A stretch of DNA of 14,849 nucleotides from an uncultured Nitrosomonadales bacterium (GTDB lineage Bacteria > Pseudomonadota > Gammaproteobacteria > Burkholderiales > Methylophilaceae). Location: contig CAMLMA010000034.1 in assembly GCA_946481065.1 (NCBI GenBank), positions 1 to 14,849 on the forward strand, given 5' to 3'. The notes below the pieces were generated by a model that searched no databases, was not told the origin of the DNA, and was given only the letters and a program-made list of their open reading frames with translations. Positions 7,173 through 14,849 of this stretch are shown in pieces (position 1 is the stretch's first letter; every line of letters begins with the position of its first letter). The translations under genes were made by a program, and so were the position numbers.

Positions 7173-9584
7173 ATGATCCCATCGGCACTGGTTTTCGTCC
7201 TGGGTGTTTGGGTCCTGCAACAACAATCGGCGCTACCGTCGCCATTCTGGCTACTTTCAGCCATTCCCCTGATCGGCCTCGCAGTAGTCTCCCGGCGTCG
7301 CTACCCCGCGGTCATGCATCTCTCGCTGGCCGGACTATGTTTTCTGGCCGGATTCTTCTGGGCCGCCATGCTGGCTCAGATGCGACTGCATGACGCCTTG
7401 CCGCAGGCATGGGAACGCAAGGACATCGCGCTCGTTGGCGTGGTCGCGAGCTTGCCGCAGTCGCATGAGCGCGGACAGCGATTCGAATTCGACGTGGAGC
7501 GTGTCCTGACCCCCGGTGCGATCGTACCGACACATATCTCACTCACGGACTATGGTACGGGCTATGCGAATCCGGAAGCGAAGCCGGGGCATGATGCCCG
7601 GATGACGGAGTCGCCGCTGAGCCGATTCCAGGCTGGCGAACGCTGGCAGCTCACGGTCCGGCTCAAGCGACCGCATGGCACGTCCAATCCACACAATGTC
7701 GATTTTGAAGCCTGGGCTTTCGAGCGTGACATCCGTGCCACCGGGTATCTGCGCGCTACTGGCGACAGTCGCAAACTGGATGCTTTCGTCTATCGTCCGG
7801 GGTATGCGGTGGATCGGTTGCGCGGGCATATCCGACAGCATCTGGACGCGGTGCTCACCGGCGCGCCCTATGCAGGCATCCTGCGGGCGCTGGCGATCGG
7901 TGACGACGATGGTATCGACCCGGCGCAATGGCAGGTCTTCCTCAATACCGGCACCAACCACCTGATGAGCATCTCCGGATTGCATATCACCATGCTTTCA
8001 GGGCTGATGTTCGCCCTGGTCATGGCGTTATGGCGCAGGAGCGCGCGTCTGGTGCTATGGCTGCCGGCACGCAAGGCGGCGACATTCGCCGCGGTTTGCG
8101 CGGCGCTCGCATATGCCTTGGTGGCGGGTTTTTCGGTGCCGACGCAACGCACGCTCTATATGTTGACCATTTTCGCCATCGCTCTCTGGTCAGATCGGGA
8201 GGTGCGCGTCGGTCGGGTGTTGGCGCTGGCGCTGTTGGCAGTGACTGTGGTCGATCCGTGGGCGGTCATCGCTCCCGGTTTCTGGTTGTCGTTCGGGGCC
8301 GTTGCCGTCATCGCATATGTCTTTGCCGGCCGTGTAGGGCGCACGCACTGGCTGCGCGAAGCGATCATCAGCCAGTGGGCGGTGACGCTGGGTCTGCTGC
8401 CCTTGCTGCTCTTCATGTTCCAGCAGATGTCAGTGATCTCGCCAGTCGCGAACGCATTCGCCATCCCGGTCGTCAGTCTGGCGGTGGTCCCGCTGACGCT
8501 GCTGGGCAGCCTGCTGCCGATCGAGTGGCCATTGCAACTGGCGCATGCCGTGATGGCGCTCTGCATGACCGCGCTCGAAGGCTTGGCCGGATGGTCGGCG
8601 AGCACCTGGCAGCAACAGGCGCCATCCGCCTTGGCAACGCTGCTGGCTGTGTTCGGCGTGCTCTGGATATTGCTGCCCCGAGGCTTTCCCATGCGCTGGT
8701 TGGGATGGGTCGCTTTGCTGCCGCTGTTCTTGCCGGCGCCGGAGACTCTCCGGCCCGGCGAGATGCGGGTGACCATCATCGATGTCGGCCAGGGCTTGTC
8801 CGTGCTGGTGAGGACAGCAGGACACCGATTGCTCTACGATGCCGGGCCGAAGTTCTCCGCACACAGCGACAGCGGCCTCAAGACCATATTCCCTTATTTG
8901 CGCGGCGAAGGCATCCGTCGGCTCGATGGCTTCGTTATCAGCCATGACGATGCCGATCACAGCGGAGGCGCGGCATCGCTGCGTCAGCTCCTGGCAGTCA
9001 GTTGGCTCAGCAGCAGCCTGCCGGCACATTCGCCACTGCTCGCCGGAGTCAGGCATATCCCCTGCAGGGCGGGGCAATCCTGGCGCTGGGATGGTGTCGG
9101 CTTCGTGATGCTCGGACCGGATGACATATCGGCCACGGGCGCGAAGGACAATAATCGTAGTTGCGTGCTCAGGGTCGAGAGTGCCTACGGCAGCCTGTTA
9201 CTGCCGGGTGACATCGAGCGTGAGGCGGAAGCCGCCTTATTGACGCATGCCCCGGACAAGCTCGCCGCAGAGGTGCTGGTCGTGCCGCATCATGGCAGCA
9301 AGACCTCGTCGACCCCGGCCTTCATCGAGGCTGTCCAGCCCCGCGTGGCGATCTTCACGACCGGTTATCTCAATCGCTTCGGGCACCCGAAGCCGGCGGT
9401 GGTCGAGCGTTATCGGACCAGGGGGATCCATACATACCGTTCGGATCGAGACGGTGCCATCCTGCTCGATTTTGCCGTGGACGGAATCCATATCGATCGA
9501 TGGCGCGTGATGCGCAAGCGTTATTGGCAGGATGTGACCGCGGATTGCGCGGAGTGTCTTGCTGAAAAAGGCCTCGCACGCTAA
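7173..9584 (+). CDS. comEC: DNA internalization competence protein ComEC/Rec2
   Basis: An 803-residue inner-membrane protein forming the channel that brings single-stranded DNA into the cytoplasm during natural transformation. Domains in order: N-terminal membrane segments (about 4-70); an OB-fold DUF4131 region (about 82-200) with the conserved KRPHGTSNPHNVDFEAW; the multi-pass competence domain (about 230-500) with SISGLHI near 266-272; and a metallo-beta-lactamase domain (about 531-790). In the last, HDDADH (591-596), PGDIE (678-682) and HHGSKTSS (706-713) are intact, so its metal site looks functional. Length and architecture are complete. It follows lolD by 6 bases with little ribosome-binding site. 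Whether the organism is transformable cannot be told from this gene; ComEC alone is widespread. Confidence 0.95.
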   Translation: MIPSALVFVLGVWVLQQQSALPSPFWLLSAIPLIGLAVVSRRRYPAVMHLSLAGLCFLAGFFWAAMLAQMRLHDALPQAWERKDIALVGVVASLPQSHERGQRFEFDVERVLTPGAIVPTHISLTDYGTGYANPEAKPGHDARMTESPLSRFQAGERWQLTVRLKRPHGTSNPHNVDFEAWAFERDIRATGYLRATGDSRKLDAFVYRPGYAVDRLRGHIRQHLDAVLTGAPYAGILRALAIGDDDGIDPAQWQVFLNTGTNHLMSISGLHITMLSGLMFALVMALWRRSARLVLWLPARKAATFAAVCAALAYALVAGFSVPTQRTLYMLTIFAIALWSDREVRVGRVLALALLAVTVVDPWAVIAPGFWLSFGAVAVIAYVFAGRVGRTHWLREAIISQWAVTLGLLPLLLFMFQQMSVISPVANAFAIPVVSLAVVPLTLLGSLLPIEWPLQLAHAVMALCMTALEGLAGWSASTWQQQAPSALATLLAVFGVLWILLPRGFPMRWLGWVALLPLFLPAPETLRPGEMRVTIIDVGQGLSVLVRTAGHRLLYDAGPKFSAHSDSGLKTIFPYLRGEGIRRLDGFVISHDDADHSGGAASLRQLLAVSWLSSSLPAHSPLLAGVRHIPCRAGQSWRWDGVGFVMLGPDDISATGAKDNNRSCVLRVESAYGSLLLPGDIEREAEAALLTHAPDKLAAEVLVVPHHGSKTSSTPAFIEAVQPRVAIFTTGYLNRFGHPKPAVVERYRTRGIHTYRSDRDGAILLDFAVDGIHIDRWRVMRKRYWQDVTADCAECLAEKGLAR

Positions 9585-9587
9585 AGT
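9559..9587 (+). promoter_or_regulatory. Candidate promoter for exbB within the comEC 3' end
   Basis: TTGCTG (9559-9564) and TAAAGT (9582-9587) are spaced 17 bases apart, giving a moderate sigma-70-like match of 3/6 and 4/6. The -10 lies in the left arm of the palindrome at 9581-9600, so a protein bound there could block it. It would drive exbB-exbD and perhaps msbA to kdsB independently of lolC. Confidence 0.3.
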
Positions 9588-9600
9588 AACGCCACTTTAG
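9581..9600. repeat. Perfect inverted repeat at the comEC-exbB junction
   Basis: CTAAAGT (9581-9587) and ACTTTAG (9594-9600) are exact inverted copies separated by AACGCC. The left arm contains the comEC stop codon. A second CTTTAG (9605-9610) follows after four bases and runs into the exbB ribosome-binding site AGGAG (9609-9613), so the left arm could pair with either copy. It could be an operator or an RNA hairpin; it is too AT-rich to be a strong terminator. Confidence 0.5.
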
Positions 9601-9621
9601 ATATCTTTAGGAGCAGCGCTC

Positions 9622-10227
9622 GTGTGGGAAATTATTGTCGCGGCCGGTTGGCCGATCTGGCCGCTGATTTTTGCCTCAATCATCGCTTTGGCCATCATCG
9701 CTGAGCGGTTCTGGGCATTACGCACCGAAGTCGTCGCTCCCAAGGCGTTGCTGCCTGAAGTCCAGAAATGGCTGTCGCAGGGCGGGATCACCAAAGAGAC
9801 CTGCGCTAGGCTGGAGCAGCACTCCCTGCTCGGTGAGATCTTTGCCAGTGCACTCAACAATGTCGATTCCTCACGCGAAGTGATGAAGGAAGCGATCGAG
9901 GAGTGTGGTCGTTCTGTCGCGCACAAGCTGGAAAAATACCTGACGACCCTCGGCACCATCGCGACCGTCGCACCGCTACTGGGCTTGCTCGGCACGGTCA
10001 TCGGCATGGTCGAGCTGTTCGGGGCGTTCACTTCAACCGGGCATGATGTCGCCCAGTTCGCCCGCGGCATCTCCGTCGCCTTGTACAACACGGCGGCTGG
10101 TATCGTGGTCGCCGTGCCTGCGATGATCTTCTATCGCCATTTCCGCGGCAAGGTCGATGGCCTGATCGTGGAGATGGAACAGCAAGCGATCAAGCTGGTC
10201 GAGATCATTCATGGCGAGCGTCACTGA
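9622..10227 (+). CDS. exbB: MotA/TolQ/ExbB family proton channel protein
   Basis: A 201-residue inner-membrane protein with the ExbB/TolQ plan: membrane segments about 9-29, 111-136 and 152-172, with the conserved stretches TLGTIATVAPLLGLLGTVIGM and LYNTAAGIVVAVPAMIFYRHF. ExbB pentamers with ExbD convert the proton gradient into force applied to an outer-membrane partner, classically through TonB. The start is GTG at 9622, with AGGAG 8 bases before it. No tonB or receptor gene is in the window; the pair stands at the head of the msbA-lpxK-kdsB genes, a known betaproteobacterial arrangement. TolQ cannot be excluded from sequence alone, but the lack of tolA, tolB and pal here favours the ExbB name. 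Confidence 0.9.
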   Translation: MWEIIVAAGWPIWPLIFASIIALAIIAERFWALRTEVVAPKALLPEVQKWLSQGGITKETCARLEQHSLLGEIFASALNNVDSSREVMKEAIEECGRSVAHKLEKYLTTLGTIATVAPLLGLLGTVIGMVELFGAFTSTGHDVAQFARGISVALYNTAAGIVVAVPAMIFYRHFRGKVDGLIVEMEQQAIKLVEIIHGERH

Positions 10228-10252
10228 AGCTGGCATCGCATAAGGCACAATC

Positions 10253-10675
10253 ATGAACTTCCAACGCGGTAAAAAGCACGAAGACCTGGAAATGAACCTT
10301 GTGCCGTTGATCGACGTGCTATTGGTCATCATCATCTTCCTCGTCGTCAGCGCGACCTTTTCACGTGTCAGCGAATTACAGATCAATCTGCCGACCGCTG
10401 AGGCCAATTCCCCACAGGATAAGCCCTTGGTGGTGACGGTGGATGTCGATGCCAGTGGCCGCTATGTGGTCAATCGCATGGATGTCGCCGAAAAGACGGT
10501 GGAAGCCATCACCCTGGCGCTACGCAAGGCGGCCGGCGAGGGCAAGGACCCGACCATCGTCATCAATGCCGATGCCGCGAGCACGCACCAGTCCGTGGTC
10601 AATGTAATGGAAGCCGCGCGCCAAGCTGGCTACACCCATATCACTTTCGCCACCCAGGTCAAATCGGGCAACTGA
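10253..10675 (+). CDS. exbD: Biopolymer transport protein ExbD/TolR family
   Basis: A 140-residue protein with a short cytoplasmic N-terminus, one membrane helix (about 17-35) and a periplasmic domain ending in a helix near YTHITFATQ. The helix carries the family motif LVPLIDVLLVIIIFL; D21 is the likely proton-carrying Asp that pairs with ExbB. It starts 25 bases after exbB and has the same orientation, so the two form a stoichiometric channel. Length matches ExbD (about 140). The partner energised by this pair is unknown because no tonB is adjacent. Confidence 0.92.
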   Translation: MNFQRGKKHEDLEMNLVPLIDVLLVIIIFLVVSATFSRVSELQINLPTAEANSPQDKPLVVTVDVDASGRYVVNRMDVAEKTVEAITLALRKAAGEGKDPTIVINADAASTHQSVVNVMEAARQAGYTHITFATQVKSGN

Positions 10676-10708
10676 TTCTGCCTAGTCACTTCTGTATCGA
10701 CGGGAAGT

Positions 10709-12463
10709 ATGTCGAAATCCAAGCCTAGAAAGGCCCCGCAGGTCGTTATCGCGAATGCCAAGGCGCTCTACTCCAGATTGTTGGGGTACGCCTGGCGCCA
10801 CAAGGCCGCCTTCGCCGTCAGCGTGCTGGCGCTGGTGGTGGTTTCGGCGACCAACACCGGTTTTCTGGCCACCATCAAGCAGGTCACGGATGAGGGCTTC
10901 GTCAACAAGAACTCTGCCATGTTGCATTGGCTGCCGCTCATGCTCTTCGGCTTGCTTGCCTTGCGCGCGGTCGCCGGCTTCGTCTCCACGCTCGCCGTGC
11001 GCTGGATCGCCAAGCGCGTGGTCGAGCAGTTACGCCTTGACGCCTTCAGGGTGTTGATGCGCATGCCGGTATCCTATTTCGACGCCAGTTCGGCCGGGGT
11101 GCTCACTTCGAAGCTGACATTCGACGCCGAGCAGGTGGCGAAGGCCTCCAGCACTGTCGCGATCAGCGCTGTCCGCGATTCGCTGACCATCGTCGGCATG
11201 GTCGGTTACATGTTGTATCTCGACTGGAAGCTGACGCTGATCTTTGGCGCGACGGTGCCTTTCATGGCCATGTACCTGAAACGGATGACACCGAAGATCC
11301 GGTCGGCGAGTCGTGCGGTGCAGGACACGGTAGGCGAAATGACGCGCATCGCCGAGGAATCCATCTCTGGCCAGCGCATGGTCAAGATCTTTGGCGGTGA
11401 AGAATACGAATACAAGCGATTCGGCGAAGCCGTCGCCAAGAATCGCATCATGCACATCAAATCCAACCGGCGTGCCTTGCTCAATAGCCTGGTCGTGGAG
11501 TTGCTTGCCGGCCTCGCGCTGGCGGTGGTGGTGTTTTATGCGACCGGCCGTTTTACGGCGGGCGAATTCGCTGCTTTCCTGGGTGCGCTGCTGATGCTGA
11601 TCGCGCCAATCAAAAGCCTGACCAGCATGAATGAAGATTTGCAGATCGGTCTCGCTGCGGCGCAGACCGTATTCGCGATGATCGACGGCAAGACAGAGCG
11701 TAGCGAGGGCACGCTGACGATCGCGCGCGCCAAGGGCGAACTGGAGTTCCGCGGAGTGACGATCAAATACGACAACGCCAAGCGCAACGCGATCAGCAAT
11801 CTCAATATCGTCGTCCATCCCGGCGAGAAGCTTGCCCTGGTAGGGCGCTCCGGGGCGGGTAAAACCACCTTGGTCAACCTCTTGCCCCGCTTCTATGAGC
11901 TGCAGACCGGGCTGATCCTGCTGGATGGTGTCGATATCCGTGCCATGCCGATCGATAATCTGCGCCAGCAGTTCGCGCTGGTGAGCCAGGATGTCATCCT
12001 GTTCAACGACACTGTCTTCAACAACATCGCTTACGGCATGCTCGGCCATGCTACGGAAGCCGAGGTGATCGCCGCTGCCAAGGCGGCCCATGCCTGGGAA
12101 TTCATCCAGCATCTGCCAGGCGGATTGCAGAGCGAGATCGGCGACCGTGGCGTGCGGCTCTCCGGTGGCCAGCGCCAGCGACTCGCCATCGCGCGCGCCA
12201 TCCTCAAGGATGCGCCCATTCTGCTGTTGGATGAGGCGACCTCGGCGCTCGATACCGAATCTGAACAGCATGTACAGGCGGCGCTGGATGAGCTCATGCG
12301 CAACCGTACATCCATTGTCATCGCCCATCGTCTGTCGACGATCGAGAATGCGGACCGTATCCTGGTGATGGAACAGGGCCAGATCATCGAGAGCGGTTCG
12401 CATCAAGACTTGCTGGCGGCTGAAGGGCATTACGCGAAGCTCTACCACAAGCAATTCCACTAG
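10709..12463 (+). CDS. msbA: Lipid A export ABC transporter, permease/ATPase MsbA
   Basis: A 584-residue half-transporter that works as a homodimer and flips lipid A-core from the inner to the outer leaflet of the inner membrane. Residues about 30-325 are the six-helix membrane domain; about 345-584 are the ATPase. Visible motifs are Walker A GRSGAGKT (379-386), the Q-loop at Q427 (LVSQDVILFNDTV), the signature LSGGQRQR (484-491), Walker B ILLLDE (504-509), the D-loop SALD and the switch H540. The ATG follows a GGGA site by 5 bases. lpxK begins 8 bases after its stop, the same msbA-lpxK pairing as in E. coli, which links lipid A finishing to export. Confidence 0.95.
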   Translation: MSKSKPRKAPQVVIANAKALYSRLLGYAWRHKAAFAVSVLALVVVSATNTGFLATIKQVTDEGFVNKNSAMLHWLPLMLFGLLALRAVAGFVSTLAVRWIAKRVVEQLRLDAFRVLMRMPVSYFDASSAGVLTSKLTFDAEQVAKASSTVAISAVRDSLTIVGMVGYMLYLDWKLTLIFGATVPFMAMYLKRMTPKIRSASRAVQDTVGEMTRIAEESISGQRMVKIFGGEEYEYKRFGEAVAKNRIMHIKSNRRALLNSLVVELLAGLALAVVVFYATGRFTAGEFAAFLGALLMLIAPIKSLTSMNEDLQIGLAAAQTVFAMIDGKTERSEGTLTIARAKGELEFRGVTIKYDNAKRNAISNLNIVVHPGEKLALVGRSGAGKTTLVNLLPRFYELQTGLILLDGVDIRAMPIDNLRQQFALVSQDVILFNDTVFNNIAYGMLGHATEAEVIAAAKAAHAWEFIQHLPGGLQSEIGDRGVRLSGGQRQRLAIARAILKDAPILLLDEATSALDTESEQHVQAALDELMRNRTSIVIAHRLSTIENADRILVMEQGQIIESGSHQDLLAAEGHYAKLYHKQFH

Positions 12464-12471
12464 GTGACGCC

Positions 12472-13455
12472 ATGGCCGACTGGCTGCAGAGACAGTGGTA
12501 CCGTATCAGCATCTGGCACCTTGTGCTGATCCCTATCTCATGGGTCTTCGGTCTTGTCATCATCTTGCGTCGCGAAGCGTACCGCATCGGCTGGCTGGCT
12601 TCCTGCAAACTCCCCATACCTGTCATCGTGGTCGGTAACATCACCGTCGGCGGCACAGGCAAGACACCGCTGGTTGTTTGGCTCGCGCAGCAACTGCAGG
12701 CCATGGGATTCCATCCGGGAATCATCAGCCGCGGTTACGGCGCAGAGCATCGTCAGCCGACGCCGGTGCATGCCGATAGCGATGCACGTGCGCTGGGTGA
12801 CGAACCGGTGCTGATCGCCATGCGCACTGGCCTGCCTGTCTGGGTTTGCCGGGATCGGGTCGCGAGCGCAAGGGCCCTGCGTCAGGCGCATCCGGCTTGC
12901 GATGTGATCATCAGTGACGATGGCTTGCAGCATTACCGGCTGCAGCGCGATGTCGAGATCGCCGTGATAGACGGCCAGCGCCTTTTTGGTAATCGTCAGC
13001 TCCTGCCCGCGGGTCCATTGCGAGAACCGCCGTCGCGGCTGAAAGAAGTCGACGCCATCGTTTGCAACGGCGGTTTCAGTCCGGCGGATGGGCATGTATA
13101 TGACATGCGACTGAATGCCGGCAGCTTCCGTCAGGTGCGTAACCCGGCACGTACGGCCAGCGCATCCGATCTTGAACAAAAGACATTACTGGCTATCGCC
13201 GGTATCGGGCATCCAGAGCGCTTCTTCGCACAGCTGCGCGAGATGCAGCTTGTATTCGAGTCCCGCGCGTTCCCGGATCACCATCCTTATGTCGCCGAGG
13301 ATTTACAAGCGCAAGGGGTAGACGCGATACTGATGACTGAAAAAGACGCGGTCAAATGCCGTGGCTTCGCACAGGATCATTGGTGGTATCTGCCGGTCGA
13401 TGCCGCGATCGAAGATGGCTTGTTGCGACAGATACTGCCCAAACTGAGGAATTGA
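12472..13455 (+). CDS. lpxK: Tetraacyldisaccharide 4'-kinase
   Basis: A 327-residue membrane-bound kinase that phosphorylates the 4' position of the lipid A disaccharide precursor at the inner face of the inner membrane. The N-terminus has one membrane helix (about 13-31). The unusual P-loop [12 protein letters not shown] (55-66) is diagnostic for LpxK, followed by ISRGYG (85-90), DDGLQH (149-154) and a [11 protein letters not shown] segment. Length is normal. It lies 8 bases after msbA and 1 base before the next gene, inside the lipid A/Kdo block. A near-match to a ribosome-binding site (GGTG) precedes the ATG. Confidence 0.95.
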   Translation: MADWLQRQWYRISIWHLVLIPISWVFGLVIILRREAYRIGWLASCKLPIPVIVVGNITVGGTGKTPLVVWLAQQLQAMGFHPGIISRGYGAEHRQPTPVHADSDARALGDEPVLIAMRTGLPVWVCRDRVASARALRQAHPACDVIISDDGLQHYRLQRDVEIAVIDGQRLFGNRQLLPAGPLREPPSRLKEVDAIVCNGGFSPADGHVYDMRLNAGSFRQVRNPARTASASDLEQKTLLAIAGIGHPERFFAQLREMQLVFESRAFPDHHPYVAEDLQAQGVDAILMTEKDAVKCRGFAQDHWWYLPVDAAIEDGLLRQILPKLRN

Positions 13456-13456
13456 G

Positions 13457-13636
13457 ATGCAATCTAAATTGTTAGAGCTTCTGGTGTGCCCGATCTGCAA
13501 GGGCCCGCTACATTACAAGAAGATACGGCAGGAATTGATATGCAAGCCCTGCAGGCTCGCATATCCGGTGCGGGATGACATTCCCGTGATGTTGGAGGAT
13601 GAGGCGCGGGTCTTGCCCGCCGAGGAAGAGGTCTGA
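13457..13636 (+). CDS. Trm112 family small zinc-ribbon protein (YcaR-like)
   Basis: A 59-residue protein beginning [18 protein letters not shown] and continuing with [28 protein letters not shown], the Trm112/YcaR pattern. Four cysteines, C11-x2-C14 and C29-x2-C32, could bind one zinc ion; E. coli YcaR has lost part of this set, so here the ribbon looks complete. In eukaryotes and archaea Trm112 activates methyltransferases; the bacterial role is unsettled. It is placed between lpxK (1 base away) and kdsB (1 base away), an order conserved in many proteobacteria, so it is surely co-translated with them. A GAGGAA sequence ahead of the ATG serves as ribosome-binding site. Confidence 0.93.
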   Translation: MQSKLLELLVCPICKGPLHYKKIRQELICKPCRLAYPVRDDIPVMLEDEARVLPAEEEV

Positions 13637-13637
13637 G

Positions 13638-14417
13638 GTGACGTTCAAGGTCGTCATCCCGGCCCGGTATGCCAGTACGCGTCTACCTGGCAAACCCTTG
13701 CTTGATATCGCAGGCAAGCCTATGGTCGCCTGGGTCGCTGCGCGAGCTTCAGCCAGTGGCGCGGATGAGGTGATCATTGCCACCGACCACGCGCAGATCC
13801 AGTCGGTGGCTGAGCAACACGGCTACCGATCGGTGATGACCTCCCATGAACACGCTTCCGGCACTGATCGCATCGCCGAGGTCGCTGCCCAATTGGGATG
13901 GGCCCCGGAGACGATCGTCGTCAACGTGCAGGGTGACGAGCCCTTGATCTCGCCCGAGCTGATCCGCGAGGTGGCGAGCAACCTTGAGACCCATCGCTTA
14001 GCGGATATCGCGACTGCCTGCCATCCCATCACCGACCGCGAAACCTTGTTCAATCCGAATGCGGTCAAGGTCGTCACGGATGCCGCAGGCTATGCCCTCT
14101 ATTTCAGTCGTGCGCCTATCCCATATGCGCGCGATGCCTTTGCCGATAGTCTGCGTCAGGGCCCGCTACCCGACGCGATGTTGGCGATGCGTCACATAGG
14201 CATCTATGCCTATCGCTGCAGTTTTCTGCAAGCGTATGCGCAACTCTCAACGGCTCCGCTTGAACAACTCGAATCGCTGGAGCAGCTGCGGGCCATGTGG
14301 CACGGTCATCGCATCAGCGTCGCCGAAACCTTGCATGCGCCAGCAGCCGGCGTGGATACCGAAGACGACCTCTTGCGAGTGCGGGCACTGCTCGAGACAG
14401 GCGAGCCTCTCTTCTAG
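13638..14417 (+). CDS. kdsB: 3-deoxy-manno-octulosonate cytidylyltransferase (CMP-Kdo synthetase)
   Basis: A 259-residue cytoplasmic enzyme that activates Kdo with CTP, giving CMP-Kdo for transfer to lipid A. The N-terminus [17 protein letters not shown] (5-21) binds the nucleotide; [34 protein letters not shown] and [11 protein letters not shown] follow, all KdsB hallmarks. The start is GTG at 13638, one base after the preceding stop, with an AGAGG site upstream; the earlier ATG at 13599 would add 13 residues from inside the neighbouring gene and breaks the family N-terminus. It is the last gene of the rightward block. The gap after it holds no gene. Confidence 0.95.
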   Translation: MTFKVVIPARYASTRLPGKPLLDIAGKPMVAWVAARASASGADEVIIATDHAQIQSVAEQHGYRSVMTSHEHASGTDRIAEVAAQLGWAPETIVVNVQGDEPLISPELIREVASNLETHRLADIATACHPITDRETLFNPNAVKVVTDAAGYALYFSRAPIPYARDAFADSLRQGPLPDAMLAMRHIGIYAYRCSFLQAYAQLSTAPLEQLESLEQLRAMWHGHRISVAETLHAPAAGVDTEDDLLRVRALLETGEPLF

Positions 14418-14426
14418 ACCCCTTCG

Positions 14427-14445
14427 GCGTAGGCAATGCTGACGC
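14427..14445 (+). terminator. Weak hairpin after kdsB, possible terminator
   Basis: GCGTAGGC (14427-14434) pairs with GCTGACGC (14438-14445) with one mismatch and one G-U pair around a three-base loop, 10 bases after the kdsB stop. No T-run follows (TTATCC), so intrinsic termination is uncertain. Confidence 0.25.
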
Positions 14446-14602
14446 TTATCCAATCGATCTACACCGATGCATGGTTCGGGGAAATCGGTCCGAAACCGGG
14501 AGTTTGGCTTAGAAGCGCCACCATGCTGGAGTGACATGCGGTTCTCCTTGCATGACCAATGTCTTTTCCTCCAAGGACTTATCAAAATAGCCCACTTATG
14601 GC

Positions 14603-14632
14603 TTGACTGGCTTTTGGCATATTTGCTATAGT
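14603..14632 (+). promoter_or_regulatory. Sigma-70-like promoter for the initiator tRNA
   Basis: TTGACT (14603-14608) and TATAGT (14627-14632) are 18 bases apart, each 5/6 to consensus. The predicted start near 14639 lies about 34 bases before the tRNA, leaving a short 5' leader for RNase P to remove. Confidence 0.7.
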
Positions 14633-14672
14633 TTCACCTCTCGGCGCAACGTATTTAGCGCGTCGAATCGGA

Positions 14673-14749
14673 CGCGGGGTGGAGCAGTCTGGCAGCTCGT
14701 CGGGCTCATAACCCGAAGGTCACAGGTTCAAATCCTGTCCCCGCAACCA
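14673..14749 (+). tRNA. Initiator tRNA-fMet (anticodon CAT)
   Basis: The 77-base gene folds into a full cloverleaf with CCA encoded. The anticodon stem TCGGG/CCCGA (14700-14704, 14712-14716) encloses a loop with CAT at 14707-14709. Two initiator marks are visible: three G-C pairs next to the anticodon loop (GGG/CCC), and an unpaired C1-A72 at the end of the acceptor stem (CGCGGGG against CCCCGCA). These are known to direct formylation and P-site entry. The T-loop GGTTCAAATCC is standard. It has its own promoter upstream and stands 27 bases before the -35 of an rRNA-type promoter. Confidence 0.98.
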
Positions 14750-14776
14750 AAAGAATTCGTAGTAAAGATTTAGCAG

Positions 14777-14804
14777 TTGACGAGATGGAATGCCTCTGTA
14801 TAAT
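14777..14804 (+). promoter_or_regulatory. Strong rRNA-type promoter with AT-rich upstream region
   Basis: TTGACG (14777-14782) and a perfect TATAAT (14799-14804) are 16 bases apart, followed by a GC-rich discriminator GCGCCCC, a combination typical of stringently controlled rRNA promoters. The AT-rich 14750-14776 between the tRNA end and the -35 could act as an UP element. Confidence 0.85.
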
Positions 14805-14833
14805 GCGCCCCTCTCGTTACTGACGTAGCGACC

Positions 14834-14845
14834 GCTCTTTAACAA
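14834..14845 (+). promoter_or_regulatory. boxA-like antitermination site of an rRNA leader
   Basis: GCTCTTTAACAA equals the core of the rrn boxA, which binds NusB-S10 to protect rRNA transcription from Rho. It lies about 23 bases after the predicted start, so a 16S rRNA gene probably follows beyond the window edge. Confidence 0.8.
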
Positions 14846-14849
14846 GATG

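Noticed and set aside
7928..8947. Plus-strand 339-codon frame inside comEC
   Set aside because: It is an alternative reading frame of comEC, rich in Arg, Ala and Gly; the comEC frame carries every conserved motif.
11030..12460. Minus-strand open frame of 476 codons opposite msbA
   Set aside because: It covers almost all the sense MsbA motifs in antisense. Lack of stops is explained by GC-rich third positions, and the product resembles no family I know.
14540..14580. TCCTTG/CAAGGA inverted pair in the gap before the tRNA
   Set aside because: Six-base arms around a loop of about 20 bases without a T-run; likely by chance and weaker than the hairpin directly after kdsB.
1..14849. Mobile element, prophage, CRISPR or defence system
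   Set aside because: All the sizeable genes are recognised housekeeping or envelope genes; I saw no transposase, integrase, direct-repeat array or gene with clearly foreign composition.

Overview
The window looks like ordinary chromosome from a GC-rich Gram-negative bacterium, most likely a betaproteobacterium. Pointers are a non-catalytic dihydroorotase beside pyrB, a RibB protein with a degenerate RibA-like C-terminus, the order exbB-exbD-msbA-lpxK-trm112-kdsB, and an E. coli-like initiator tRNA next to an rRNA-type promoter. This placement is from gene content and order only; species cannot be named from the sequence.

Left arm (1-5060, minus strand): read 5' to 3' the order is ribE, ribBA (RibBX type), algH, ruvX, pyrR, pyrB, pyrC'. 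ribE and ribBA share an ATGA overlap, algH/ruvX and ruvX/pyrR also overlap, and pyrB/pyrC' are 2 bases apart, so the block could be one transcript. It joins riboflavin synthesis, 16S rRNA processing and pyrimidine synthesis. pyrC' runs off the left edge. The one larger internal gap, between pyrR and pyrB, holds a possible 32-codon leader ORF with a strong ribosome-binding site.

Divergent point (5061-5109): 49 bases separate ribE and lolC. Each strand has an extended -10 motif so close to the start codon that both messages may be leaderless.

Right arm (5110-14417, plus strand): lolC, lolD, comEC, exbB, exbD, msbA, lpxK, a Trm112-family gene and kdsB. Most serve the outer membrane: lipoprotein release (LolCD), lipid A export (MsbA), lipid A 4'-phosphorylation (LpxK) and Kdo activation (KdsB). 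ExbBD is an energy-transducing pair with no tonB nearby, and ComEC is the DNA-uptake channel. Between lolC and lolD lies a 116-base spacer with nested inverted repeats and a 39-codon open frame.

Right end (14418-14849): about 185 bases without a recognisable gene, then a promoter, the initiator tRNA gene, and 27 bases later a near-consensus promoter followed by a boxA-like antiterminator sequence. This is what the leader of a 16S rRNA operon looks like; the rRNA itself lies outside the window.

I found no mobile element genes, CRISPR, phage genes or clearly novel multi-gene system. The most interesting points are small: two pseudoenzyme domains (PyrC', RibX), the structured lolC-lolD spacer, the paired possible leaderless starts, the ORF before pyrB and the palindrome at the exbB start.
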